Notes under the pieces: generated by a model | Told to the model about the DNA's origin: nothing | Databases searched by the model: none | Seen by the model: the letters and a program-made list of their open reading frames with translations, nothing else | Translations under genes and position numbers: made by a program | In this document: positions 43,105 to 51,848 of the stretch, piece after piece | Layout: the number at the start of each line of letters is the position of its first letter | How positions within the stretch are numbered: the first letter of the stretch is position 1 | From: Pelagibius sp. Alg239-R121 | GTDB taxonomy: Bacteria > Pseudomonadota > Alphaproteobacteria > Kiloniellales > Kiloniellaceae | Assembly (NCBI RefSeq): GCF_947331435.1 | Contig: NZ_CAMZOF010000002.1 | Span: 186,001 to 250,000 of the forward strand | DNA length: 64,000 nucleotides | Direction of reading: 5' to 3'

Positions 43105-43569
43105 TCACGAACTAGCGAGCCCATTCAAGAGTTCAACCATATCTGCCTTAAACTTCGCGACATCAAAGTTTTTAACTTTCTTTGGCAGTTTATCAAAATT
43201 TGATAGTCCCTCAATCAGCTCGGCCGCGATTAAACTTAGGGATTGTATATCAGATGATTGAACAAACAGTTCGTAGCTGGCTTCGTCGAATTTTACGCTA
43301 TAGCTAAAGTGATTATGTATATCTTCGACGGGTTCGCCCATAATAGTTTCGACCTTCCGCCTGGAACTATACTGTGGTTTCCTTTTTTCTGAGAACTTTT
43401 CGAATCCAGGCTGATCCCTTTCACATATAAATCCGATCGTAATGTTCTTTATGTCAGGTCCGTAATCCCTGTCTTTGAAATAATTCTTCAGACAACTCTC
43501 CGCCTTTACAATCAAGCGCACTTTGCTTTCGGCTTCTATATCCGAATATATCCCAATCCCCACGTCCAT
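43105..43569 (-). CDS. Hypothetical protein, immunity-protein-like
   Basis: A 154-aa soluble acidic protein (VGIGIYSDIEAESKVRLIVK, EPVEDIHNHFSYSVKFDEASYELFVQSSD). AGGTGA precedes the ATG. Unrecognised. Resembles stand-alone immunity proteins in composition only. An IS66 remnant lies just beyond it. Confidence 0.6.
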   Translation of the reverse strand: MDVGIGIYSDIEAESKVRLIVKAESCLKNYFKDRDYGPDIKNITIGFICERDQPGFEKFSEKRKPQYSSRRKVETIMGEPVEDIHNHFSYSVKFDEASYELFVQSSDIQSLSLIAAELIEGLSNFDKLPKKVKNFDVAKFKADMVELLNGLASS

Positions 43570-43711
43570 AACTTATTCACCTGAAAATTTTAATTCCTGG
43601 AGGCAACATCTGATTTCTAAGTGCATATCCATAAATCTTATATTTTTCGTGAGCGTTCGGCGCGGACGCTCTATTGAATTGTGCGCATAGAGTTTAGGCT
43701 GTCGTTCGCGC

Positions 43712-43840
43712 TTAATGCCACGGCAGGAGTTCGTCGATCCTGTTGATCTTACGATCTGCGATGCGGCTGAGAACGTCAGTGAACCAGGCCTCTGGATCGA
43801 CACCGTTGAGGTTCGCGGTTTCGATCTGACTATCGACATT
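43712..43840 (-). pseudogene. IS66 family transposase, C-terminal scrap
   Basis: The minus strand reads [20 protein letters not shown] then [17 protein letters not shown] and stops. This is the standard C-terminal end of IS66 TnpC (NGVDPxAWLxDVLxR...RIDELLPW). Nothing else of the element remains on either side. Confidence 0.8.
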
Positions 43841-43858
43841 GACAGATCTAAGTACTCT

Positions 43859-43904
43859 CTCCCCGATCCCGCTGCGCCCATCCAGCCAGAACTCGATCGC
43901 CTTC
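43859..43904 (+). repeat. 46-bp block duplicated at 42359-42404
   Basis: Partner of the copy 1.5 kb to the left, in the same orientation. It lies between the IS66 scrap and the end of the membrane-protein gene at 43997. Confidence 0.55.
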
Positions 43905-43996
43905 AGACCGTAGCCGCGGAGAAGCTTGTCGTACTTCAGGGAAGCCGATATGCTGCATGGCCTCCAATTGATAGGGATGCTACTTCATATTCATTG

Positions 43997-44602
43997 CTAC
44001 CAGATATCCTTGTAGACCCAAACGTTGTCAAAGACCTTTCGGCAAAGATGGCTTGGAATGTAGTCGCGAGGGCATTTATCCGTTTCAACCACCGCATAGC
44101 CCCAGTGCTTGGATAAGGCGCCACCGTAATAGATTTCAACCGAGTCTTCTGAAACGTTGATCCTTGGAGGATATTCACTCAAAGAAAGCTCCTGAGAAAA
44201 CCTCTCCCTAAGTGCTGCAACACTCGCTGTCTTGCGAGATTCTTCTGCCATTTCCAAAAGCCGGTCGCGATCCAACTTCGAGTAAACCGCTTCATGCATG
44301 CCGTCCAGAAAAGTGGGGAATGGAAAATAGAAAACGCCCACGACCAAGGCAATAATAAGGCTCTGTCGCCCCAATATACGCAGTGTTGGTTTTGTCTTTT
44401 TGACGAACAATAATAAACTCAGGAAATATACAACGAACAGGATCGATGAAAGCAAAATAATTGGCACAACTATAATTGGATAGAACCAGGAGTTTGCGAA
44501 GCTGAGGCCTTCGAAATAGGCTCCCACCCGTATCACCACCGCGCATACAAGGGCGATTAGCCCAGAGATCATGGCGACCTTATTCATGAACGGTTTGTCC
44601 AT
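43997..44602 (-). CDS. Hypothetical three-helix membrane protein
   Basis: A 201-aa protein with three hydrophobic segments (MISGLIALVCAVVIRVGAYF; FYPIIVVPIILLSSILFVVYFLSLLLF; QSLIIALVVGVFYF) then a soluble tail of about 100 residues with two Cys (ETDKCPRDYIPSHLCRKV). The tail is probably periplasmic, with a disulphide. No family recognised. Confidence 0.65.
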   Translation of the reverse strand: MDKPFMNKVAMISGLIALVCAVVIRVGAYFEGLSFANSWFYPIIVVPIILLSSILFVVYFLSLLLFVKKTKPTLRILGRQSLIIALVVGVFYFPFPTFLDGMHEAVYSKLDRDRLLEMAEESRKTASVAALRERFSQELSLSEYPPRINVSEDSVEIYYGGALSKHWGYAVVETDKCPRDYIPSHLCRKVFDNVWVYKDIW

Positions 44603-44798
44603 CAGACAATACTTAATCCGACATATCCCAGATAAAGTTTTTCAAGCATTGAGGATGGCATGGTCAGCCCCCTTTCTCCACGCTTGATGCTCAACTTCAC
44701 AACCTCTCCTTAAACCGCACGTCAGCATCACCGCCGTTCTCCGCGATGAACTAGATGCCAGCTGCTCGCGTTCGTCCTTGACCATCAACCATCCCGGA

Positions 44799-44921
44799 TC
44801 ACATAACCGTCCAAGGCATCTGCACATCGAAGGCGATCGCCAGCAACATGCCCATGCTTAGGATCACCAGGGCTGTAAACACCGTGTCCCGCCAGAAGTA
44901 GTGCTTACGTCGTTTGCTCAT
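44799..44921 (-). CDS. Possible 40-aa single-helix membrane protein
   Basis: A short frame read as MSKRRKHYFWRDTVFTALVI then LSMGMLLAIAFDVQMPWTVM. It has a basic N-terminus, one membrane helix and a GAGGG sequence 7 nt before the ATG, the usual marks of a real small protein. No family recognised. Confidence 0.4.
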   Translation of the reverse strand: MSKRRKHYFWRDTVFTALVILSMGMLLAIAFDVQMPWTVM

Positions 44922-45510
44922 GAATCGGCCCTCTGTTCACCGTTCGCGCTTCGCTATCCGCACATCTACAAGTACAGATTGTAGCATCTCGGTGATTCCG
45001 ATACCAAGGCCGTCCGGAGATAACTGTTCATTGCGGCAAGAGGCAACTTCGGCGAATGGCCTAAAGCAGACTTTCGCTTCTGGGGCATCAAAAGTCGGCA
45101 GTGCGGACGAAGCGGGCATCGACCTCGAGGGCTCTAATGTCCGCTTTTGCCCCCAAGCGGTCATGCGGTTGCAGCGGCCCGACTTCGGCTATGCGCTAAC
45201 TTCCGGACATTATGGGGCGCCGACGCCCATGTCCGTTTCTGAATGCAGAACAGACAAATGTTGGGAAGGCAGGACTTCGGGGAGGAGCCAAGAGTAGAAG
45301 AATTCATATAACTTCGACGCTCGCATCAATTAACACCAACGACTGAGTGAAACTATTTGGGACCAAAGTACAAACGTGAGGCGCCTTGACTCAATTGCCT
45401 GATTCTTTCACCCTGTAAGGCTTGCTGGTCCGCTTCGGTGGGAAATGCGCTGAGTTTTTCTTCCTCTATTTCAAACTCTTACAACAGTTACTAATTTTTA
45501 GGAGCGCCTC
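44922..45510. other. Gap with a degenerate repeat
   Basis: No gene is supported. A degenerate form of the dispersed repeat lies around 45090-45120 (GTCGGCAGTGCGGACGAAGC). The promoter of the cytochrome c gene should be near the right end, where the DNA is AT-rich. Confidence 0.4.
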
Positions 45511-45837
45511 TTGTTGAGATTTTCCGGCACACTATTGGTTTTAACAGCGTTAATCTCTCCTCAAACTGCGTACAGTGCTGACAAGGCATTGGGGGAAACC
45601 AGATATAAGGAATCTTGTATTAACTGCCACGGACCAGCCGGAAAAGGCGTAGCCAGTTATCCAAAAGTTTCTGGCAAAGAGATTTCATATACGACTGCCA
45701 AATTAGAGGCCTACAGAAAAGGCATAGAACAAGGCTCAAACTCGTTCCTCATGATTCCGATGGCCAAGCCATTGACTGATGAGGAAATTGCAAATTTGGC
45801 GGCGTATTTGAAAGATGCGAAGTACGTTGTTGAATAG
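45511..45837 (+). CDS. Class I cytochrome c, small periplasmic
   Basis: A 108-aa haem protein. Signal peptide (LRFSGTLLVLTALISPQTAYSA), haem-binding CINCH, distal Met candidate in FLMIPMAKPLTDEEIANLAAYL. TTG start preceded by AGGAG. The gene ends 10 nt before the sugar-dehydrogenase start, so the cytochrome is the natural electron acceptor of that enzyme. Confidence 0.88.
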   Translation: MLRFSGTLLVLTALISPQTAYSADKALGETRYKESCINCHGPAGKGVASYPKVSGKEISYTTAKLEAYRKGIEQGSNSFLMIPMAKPLTDEEIANLAAYLKDAKYVVE

Positions 45838-45847
45838 GGAGCGAAAA

Positions 45848-47173
45848 ATGAAAAAAATATCTAGTAGTTTTTTATCGGGAGTCATGGCGTCTGCTTTGAT
45901 TTTCGGCGTGCCTTTGGCTGCTCAGGCCGACGGTCACGAAGGCGCCATGGACGTACCCAAGATCAAAGCTGAGGTTGTGTTGAAAGGACTGGAGAATCCT
46001 TGGGACATGGCTTTCTTGCCGGACGGCACCATGTTCTTCACTGAAAAATGCAAAGGTCTCTCGGTAAGAACCACTGATGGAACCGTAAATGCATTGTATG
46101 GAGTGAAGGGTTCCACGGGCTACGCCGATGTCGGCGATGACCTTTTTTGTGAAGCACAAGCAGGTGTGCTTGGCGTGGTTCCGGACAGGCATTTCGCGAA
46201 GAACCGCATCCTTTACCTCTACTCATCTTCGATGAAGTATCGCGGCGATGGCTGCAAAACCAACTTTGAAAAATGCGACGGCAACATTGTCATGAGGTTC
46301 AAGGTCAGCGATGACCTCAAGAGCGTCTCTGACCGGACGGATATCGTAACTGATATTCAGTATAAACCCTTCAAGTCCAATCAGCCTTTTGGTGATCCGG
46401 GCGCTCACAATGGCGGCAGACTCCGCGTTGGGCCTGGAGGCTATCTTTGGGTAGCTGGTGGCGACCGTCACAGAGGAGTTTGTCCTCAGGATGGACAGCT
46501 ACTGTGTGGTAAGGTTCTGCGGATCGATATGGACGGGAATGCTCACCCGGACAACAATCCTCCCGAAGGCTTTGACAAGCGCATTTACACCTATGGTCAC
46601 AGAAACGTTCAGGGCATAGATTTCCGCCCAAGCGACGGCAAAGCCTTCACGGCTGAACATGGCCCGTGGCATAACGATGAAATCACTGCTCTTGTTAATG
46701 GCGGCAATGCCGGTTGGGACCCCGCGCAGAACAGAGGCGGCAGAGGTGAGTGCCCGGACGAATACTGCGGCTACGAGCCAAATCAGAAAGAGGGAATGGA
46801 TCCCGCGGTGCGTGCTGCGTACACCCCGATGAGCGACACACGCTTCAAAGACTTGATGCCGGCTTCATGGAACAATAATGGCTTCTCCCAAGGAACCGGC
46901 TCTGCCGCTTTCCTCAAAGGCGGCAACTGGGGTATCTACGAGGGCCGCTTGGCGGTCGGCATCATGGGTATCGGTTTTGGTGGCACACCACCAGGCTCGA
47001 GAATTGACATGATCAGCATGACTCCTGATGGCTTGGGCATCAATGGCATCACGCGGATGCCTCTCGGCTTCTCGAAGAGATTTCGTGGTCTGGTCATGGG
47101 GCCGGATAACGCGCTTTACGTTTCTGTTGATGCAGGCGAAATCTACAGAGTGACAGCGGAAAGCATGAAGTAA
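45848..47173 (+). CDS. PQQ-dependent sugar dehydrogenase family protein
   Basis: A periplasmic beta-propeller of 441 aa. Signal peptide KKISSSFLSGVMASALIFGVPLAAQA. GLENPWDMAFLPDGTMFFTEK, DPGAHNGGRLRVGPGGYLWVAGGD, YGHRNVQGIDFRPSDGKAFTAEHGPWHNDEI are typical of soluble glucose/aldose sugar dehydrogenases; the conserved His in AHNGG and HRN fit the PQQ/catalytic sites. AGGGAG lies upstream of ATG 45848. Many members oxidise aldoses or unknown alcohols. Paired with a cytochrome c and followed by a strong terminator. Confidence 0.88.
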   Translation: MKKISSSFLSGVMASALIFGVPLAAQADGHEGAMDVPKIKAEVVLKGLENPWDMAFLPDGTMFFTEKCKGLSVRTTDGTVNALYGVKGSTGYADVGDDLFCEAQAGVLGVVPDRHFAKNRILYLYSSSMKYRGDGCKTNFEKCDGNIVMRFKVSDDLKSVSDRTDIVTDIQYKPFKSNQPFGDPGAHNGGRLRVGPGGYLWVAGGDRHRGVCPQDGQLLCGKVLRIDMDGNAHPDNNPPEGFDKRIYTYGHRNVQGIDFRPSDGKAFTAEHGPWHNDEITALVNGGNAGWDPAQNRGGRGECPDEYCGYEPNQKEGMDPAVRAAYTPMSDTRFKDLMPASWNNNGFSQGTGSAAFLKGGNWGIYEGRLAVGIMGIGFGGTPPGSRIDMISMTPDGLGINGITRMPLGFSKRFRGLVMGPDNALYVSVDAGEIYRVTAESMK

Positions 47174-47187
47174 TTCTGCAAAATGAG

Positions 47188-47221
47188 CACCCGCGTCACA
47201 GAAGTGGCGCGGGTGTTTTTT
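47188..47221 (+). terminator. Strong rho-independent terminator
   Basis: CACCCGCG and CGCGGGTG form the stem, extended by CAC/GTG around an AGAA loop, followed by TTTTTT. Lies 15 nt after the sugar dehydrogenase stop. Confidence 0.93.
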
Positions 47222-47387
47222 CGAGCAAGTTTCGTGCGAAACCTCGGTGTTGAAGGCTCAGCTGCTAGAGCAAAATGCGTCTAATCGGCCTCGAAATTCA
47301 TTGCCTCTCGATCAGCAACCTGCTGATCTCGAACACAAATTTTGAGATGATACGATTCAATAAAACCGCATTTCGCTATAAAACATT

Positions 47388-47798
47388 TTATTGATCGCAC
47401 AAGATTTCTGAAAGGCGCTCCGTCGCGGAGTCCGTCGGTATTTGACGCTTTGGCTTTTCCGTCATGTCAGTGTTCATCGCAGGACTTTTCCAGTGCTTAT
47501 CTGAGAAAAAAGTATTCTGCAATATTCTCTCCGTACGCTCAGAGCAGTCGATTTCCAATAGGCTTTGATAACTCGAGGCCCCCATGACGGACGTTTTGTA
47601 ACGGACCCTACTCCAAGCTCTATGTAAATTTTCGATCCTTTTCACGCGTGAAGTATCAAAAAAATAGACATCGCCATTCAATTCCTGGGAGTACATGCGC
47701 CACGCGCCTTCTCCATCGCCAGTAGCCGAAGCTTCACTCGCCACGATGGCTGTTAGCGCAAAGTAGATCAAAAACGCTGTTGTCTTATTTCGGATCAT
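47388..47798 (-). CDS. Surface-adhesin E-like secreted protein
   Basis: A 136-aa exported protein with a signal peptide (IRNKTTAFLIYFALTAIVASEASA). The mature part has W-R-x-Y...GDVYFFDTSRVKR and RAWSRVRYKTS...SYQSLLEIDCSERTERIL, the pattern of small surface-adhesin-E-like domain proteins. Function unknown. Start at 47798 overlaps the end of a broken frame upstream by 14 nt. Confidence 0.7.
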   Translation of the reverse strand: MIRNKTTAFLIYFALTAIVASEASATGDGEGAWRMYSQELNGDVYFFDTSRVKRIENLHRAWSRVRYKTSVMGASSYQSLLEIDCSERTERILQNTFFSDKHWKSPAMNTDMTEKPKRQIPTDSATERLSEILCDQ

Positions 47799-48068
47799 CA
47801 CGAAGAAACTTCGAAAAGTCTTGGTTAGGTGGGCGCCAAAAAATTTGTGGTGTTTCAACAGCACGAAGTTGCATGCCGTCGGGTACAACATCCCATCGAA
47901 CAAGGTCCAAATTGCGAGCCGCAAGCTTCTCGAACCTGTGCCCCACCTTCTCCGATCAAGGCATTCTGCAATAGGAAAGGGCTTCGGTAACGCCGGCCTG
48001 TGTCTGAAAACTTGATCCAGTTCCTTGTTTATAATCTGCTCAAGGGACTGCCATTGTAAAGCTTCCAT
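47785..48068 (-). pseudogene. Possible frameshifted small gene
   Basis: Two minus-strand frames join into one protein-like read: EALQWQSLEQIINKELDQVF ... PKPFPIAECLD, then in the next frame KVGHRFEKLAARNLDLVRWD ... FWRPPNQDFSKFLRDDPK and a stop. The switch would be near CTTGATCGGAGAAG (about 47965). A lost or gained base is the simplest account, but coincidence is possible. No family recognised. Confidence 0.35.
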
Positions 48069-48222
48069 CCTGTGCACCACACAGCGGTACGGTATAAGGG
48101 ATTAGCGGTTTCATGTTGAGTGTCTACGGCTGTGCGGACGTTCCTGCCGTTAGTTCATTGGCAACTTTGCGGAAATCAGCTGCCCGTCCCGCCCGGTCCG
48201 AGACAGATTGCGCCGATGGCCT

Positions 48223-49011
48223 CTATCTGCCCTCCCGAGCGATAGCAGTATCCGCTTCCACCACCGGATCATTGAAGGTCCAACGTGGAACGGTGCGTAG
48301 ACGGCCGAGGTCGGCAAAGGCATCTGAAAATTCAGCATCCTCTGGGAGTTCTTTCCGAAGTGCGCCCTCGAACTCCTTTCCAAACCCTTCAAATCCGTTG
48401 GGATCTAGCTCGCACAGGTGAATCTGGTTCCATTCAATCTTCAGCTCTGGCGCATGATAGAGGACTGCTGCCGTCTCCATCGCTCTGAACGTCCCGAACC
48501 TGTTTTCCCGCACAAGTTTTGTGGCGGCAGGTCCACAATACTCTCGCATGGCATCTCTGTATTCACCGAGATATTCCGGCTGTACCTGGAGAAATTCCAG
48601 TGATGCCCGACGGTCAGGTCGTCCGCCTGAGCCCTGCCAGTCGCACGGCAGAATGAATGACGAGGGAGTGGTAAGAAGAAGCTCAGCGCGCAACAGGTCT
48701 ATCCCCTCTGATTGCGGACCAACGACAAGTTCGAAAATCGCGTTGGTTGGTACTATGTCGCGAAAGTAGCTCAGTTCAAGATGACTCCACACCTGCGCGT
48801 CCGACGTGCTTTGAAAGACCGTGCGGTGCCGGTACAGCGCACGTCCAAGGCATGTTTCGCCGAAGTTTGCGAAATTGGCGGCGCTGTCTTTCAACAGGGA
48901 TTCCGCAGCGGAGGCAGGTGCCTGTATCGTCCGGGCAAGCACCACGAGCCGGTCTTCGGGTTCGATCAGGGCCAAAGGCACGTCGTCAGAAAAATGGTCA
49001 TTCTCATCCAT
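48223..49011 (-). CDS. Hypothetical protein
   Basis: A 262-aa soluble acidic protein (VPLALIEPEDRLVVLARTIQ, FEYLGEYRDAMREYCGPAATKLV-type core, LKIEWNQIHLCELDPNGFEG). ABM-like spacing (EYRDAMREYCGPAA) hints at a dimeric alpha-beta barrel of the EthD/NIPSNAP sort, but this is weak. Start at MDENDHF with GAGATC upstream. Stand-alone gene flanked by repeats. Confidence 0.6.
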   Translation of the reverse strand: MDENDHFSDDVPLALIEPEDRLVVLARTIQAPASAAESLLKDSAANFANFGETCLGRALYRHRTVFQSTSDAQVWSHLELSYFRDIVPTNAIFELVVGPQSEGIDLLRAELLLTTPSSFILPCDWQGSGGRPDRRASLEFLQVQPEYLGEYRDAMREYCGPAATKLVRENRFGTFRAMETAAVLYHAPELKIEWNQIHLCELDPNGFEGFGKEFEGALRKELPEDAEFSDAFADLGRLRTVPRWTFNDPVVEADTAIAREGR

Positions 49012-49162
49012 TTGATCTCTTTCTGAATGTGTTTGGGTCCACGGCAAGTCGAAAGCTATCTCAGGGACAGCTTTCGAAATGCTAGATCAAACAATTTGTC
49101 CTCACGTTACGCATTGGAACCGGCAGAAGTCCACATTCCGCATTTAAAGACGAGCAGAATCA

Positions 49163-49204
49163 CCGGACGTTCGCTGCACCCTGACGAATGAGCAGAATGA
49201 GCTC
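49163..49204 (+). repeat. Dispersed intergenic repeat, module 1
   Basis: CCGGACGTTCGCTGCACCCT GACGAATGAGCAGAATGAGC TC; nearly identical to 37252-37292 and directly followed by module 2. Confidence 0.75.
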
Positions 49205-49210
49205 AGAGCG

Positions 49211-49250
49211 TAAGTTCGTTGCACCTTGAACCAATGACGGCAGTGCGGAC
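49211..49250 (+). repeat. Dispersed intergenic repeat, module 2
   Basis: TAAGTTCGTTGCACCTTGAA CCAATGACGGCAGTGCGGAC; best-preserved copy, used here as the reference. Confidence 0.8.
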
Positions 49251-49312
49251 TAAGCAGAGAACTGGATCAACCTGATCCCTGTCCGCTAATGACCCTAAGC
49301 GGAAGTGGGTCG

Positions 49313-49669
49313 CTATAGATTCTGTGCAACAATATTTGCCGCCAGGTCCTGAAGGTCACGGCGCAGATTAGCTTCCTCGTCTTCTAAGAACTTTTCCTTT
49401 GAGACCATGTTGCCCGTCATCGTTATCGCTAAGTCAGTCATCGAAACAACGTAAACATCCTCCTGTGGCTTGCAGGCTGTAACGATGATCTCAGTCGCAT
49501 TCTCGACCTCAATCTCGTCGCCACGGCCGTTCGCTGATAAGATTTCTACCTGATTGTGGACACAGACTTTGTATTGTTCGTTTTCAGCGCCTGCCTTGGT
49601 AAGCGCTTGTCCCAGACCGCAGCCAGTCACAAGAGACAAGGGCAGAACGGCTGCAATTTTCCATATCAT
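49313..49669 (-). CDS. Small lipoprotein of unknown function
   Basis: A 118-aa protein with a lipoprotein signal (MIWKIAAVLPLSLVTGC, lipobox LVTGC), two further Cys (VCVHNQ, TACKPQ) and a helical end (KFLEDEEANLRRDLQDLAANIVAQ). Probably an outer-membrane or inner-membrane lipoprotein. No family recognised. Confidence 0.7.
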   Translation of the reverse strand: MIWKIAAVLPLSLVTGCGLGQALTKAGAENEQYKVCVHNQVEILSANGRGDEIEVENATEIIVTACKPQEDVYVVSMTDLAITMTGNMVSKEKFLEDEEANLRRDLQDLAANIVAQNL

Positions 49670-49818
49670 GAAAGGTTTTCCTTTCTACAGAAGAGAGCCC
49701 TAATAGGCGTACGGGGATTGAAAGTTTGGGTATCGACGGAGGGATGTCCTGCCGCGCCGAGCCCGGCGCCATCTATGTCGACCACTTAAAGAAATCTGCT
49801 AATGCGTCGGTGTCTCTT

Positions 49819-50526
49819 CTAGGCTTCTGTTCGATGCCGGATCATCGATATCTGCGATCTGGTTTCGGAAAGAGATCGGTTTGAGGCGTGTGGTTTCGCG
49901 AAAAACAGACGGATCAACGCTTCCGCCGCCAATAGGTTGAGAACCCAACAAAAAACCATAAAGCAGTCTCTTAAAAATCCCGCGGGCTCGAAACCAAATA
50001 TGGCGATCCACGTCACCCCAAGTAACGCTTGCGTTGAGGCGCCCTGACCGATGGCATAGGCCCTAATCATCGAAACAGCGTGAGTTCTATAACGACCCGT
50101 CCTGACAGCAATAACGGCCCATCCCAGCAGTCCCAACATTGCGATACTAAGAACAATGCGCGTAGAAAACAGGAGGCTGCCCTGCAGGGCCTCGGGGAAG
50201 GCAAAACTCATTGTCATCCACAATCCACTGCTTGCCGACAACAATCCGCCAACTACCGTAATGCGACCAATTACGCGATGCAGTATCGGTCGGCGGCGGC
50301 GCATACTTGGCAGAAACTGTAACGCGCCTGCGATGCAGAACAGGAAACTGCCTGAGACATGGATAATAATTGACCAGGGATCAGAGAGGGCGCGTGGATT
50401 TCCGGGCAGCACAGAAGGGCCGCCCACAAGTTCAGCAAACCGAAGCAAGCCCCCGAATGCGGGGACTGACGAGAACAGAACAATCAGACAGAGTGTGGTC
50501 CATTCGCGTGCTGTCAAAACACTCAT
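49819..50526 (-). CDS. DUF2306 family membrane protein
   Basis: A 235-aa protein with about six hydrophobic segments. PWSIIIHVSGSFLFCIAGALQFLPSMRRRRPILHRVIGRITVVGGLLSASSGLWM is the DUF2306 core, with conserved His residues (HVSG, LHRVIGR, THAVSMIRAYA). Function unknown; the His pattern recalls haem-binding membrane proteins. Divergent from the LysR gene at 50742, which may regulate it. Confidence 0.8.
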   Translation of the reverse strand: MSVLTAREWTTLCLIVLFSSVPAFGGLLRFAELVGGPSVLPGNPRALSDPWSIIIHVSGSFLFCIAGALQFLPSMRRRRPILHRVIGRITVVGGLLSASSGLWMTMSFAFPEALQGSLLFSTRIVLSIAMLGLLGWAVIAVRTGRYRTHAVSMIRAYAIGQGASTQALLGVTWIAIFGFEPAGFLRDCFMVFCWVLNLLAAEALIRLFFAKPHASNRSLSETRSQISMIRHRTEA

Positions 50527-50741
50527 TTTGCGCCCTCTAACTTGACCCTAGTTCGAAATCAATCTTCGTTGGTAGCGGCATGTCATCATCGGGCTGACCT
50601 ACTCGATTGGCGCCTGTTGACCCCCTAATATCAAATGGTTAGCGCGTATTCGGCGGCATTCGCTGAGGAGATGAGAGTTTTTATATATTCAAAACCAAAT
50701 AAGTAATTGCCTAAATTCACATATCTGATATTCATTTTTGA

Positions 50742-51644
50742 ATGAGAAGCCGAAACTCCGCATTCGATTGGTCGCAAGCGCAAGCCTTTCTTGCCACCGC
50801 TGAGACGGGATCGTTTTCCGGCGCCGCAGAACGTCTGGGATTGTCTCAACCGACCGTGGGACGGCATGTCGCTGCCCTCGAGAGCGATCTCGGTCTGTTG
50901 CTATTCGATCGAGTCGGGAAATCCCTCACGATAAATGACAAGGGTCTTGCTCTGCTAACGCATGTGAAAGCGATGAAGGAAGCGGCGGACCTGGTTAGTC
51001 TATCGGCATTGGGGCAGGATCAGAGAGTTGCAGGTCCTGTCAGCGTCACCGCAAGTGATGCTTTTTGTGCCTACCTGTTACCACCAATCATCGAGCGCAT
51101 ACGGCTTGCCTATCCCGAGATACAAGTGGAGATCGTGTCATCCAACGACGTGCAAGACTTGAGGCGGCGCGAGGCGGATATAGCAATTCGCAACGTCCAG
51201 CCCAAACACCCTGACCTCTATGCCAAGCGTGTACGGACCACAAAAGCCTATCTCTACGGAGCAAGCTCCTATCTCGACGTAATAGGCCGTCCGGCAACAC
51301 TTGAGGATATTAGCGACCGAACGACCTTTATTGGAGATGCCACTGGGCGTGTCTTTCAGATGTTGAGCGCGATGAACGGTGCCATAACGTCAAAGCAATT
51401 CAGCATCATTAGTAACAGTGGGGTGGCATTGTGGGAGTTGGTCAAACGAGGGCAAGGTCTCGCCGTTATGTTCGAAGATCTCGCGGAAATCACACCTGAG
51501 GTCGAGGCTGTTCTGCAAAACGAAGTCTTTGCCGATGTTCCGGTCTGGCTTGTCACTCATGGGGAGCTCAAAACCAGTGCCAGGATACGCGCTATCTTCG
51601 ATATCTTATCAGAGGAGCTTACCGCCACGACATTAGACGGATAG
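50742..51644 (+). CDS. LysR family regulator
   Basis: A 300-aa LysR protein: HTH WSQAQAFLATAETGSFSGAAERLGLSQPTVGRHVAALESDLGLLLFDRVGKSL, then the effector domain (GPVSVTASDAFCAYLLPPIIERI, DIAIRNVQP). Of the small AmpR/GcvA-like type. Divergent from the DUF2306 gene with a 215-bp gap. Confidence 0.88.
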   Translation: MRSRNSAFDWSQAQAFLATAETGSFSGAAERLGLSQPTVGRHVAALESDLGLLLFDRVGKSLTINDKGLALLTHVKAMKEAADLVSLSALGQDQRVAGPVSVTASDAFCAYLLPPIIERIRLAYPEIQVEIVSSNDVQDLRRREADIAIRNVQPKHPDLYAKRVRTTKAYLYGASSYLDVIGRPATLEDISDRTTFIGDATGRVFQMLSAMNGAITSKQFSIISNSGVALWELVKRGQGLAVMFEDLAEITPEVEAVLQNEVFADVPVWLVTHGELKTSARIRAIFDILSEELTATTLDG

Positions 51645-51732
51645 CTGCAACGAGTGTGGTACTTTGTCCGCTTATGGCTGACAATCGACACTAGGTAGCC
51701 TTTTTAAAAACGTCTGAAAAGGGCTCAGGGTC

Positions 51733-51775
51733 GAAGTTCGTTGCACCTTGAACCAATGACGGCTGTGCGGACAAA
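51733..51775 (+). repeat. Dispersed intergenic repeat, module 2
   Basis: GAAGTTCGTTGCACCTTGAA CCAATGACGGCTGTGCGGAC AAA; one mismatch to the 49211 copy over the core. Confidence 0.8.
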
Positions 51776-51848
51776 GTTGCCATTTGGCGGCTTTACTCCA
51801 ATGGCAACTGTAGGCACGAAGCTATGACTTCAGTTCTCAAGCCCTGCG

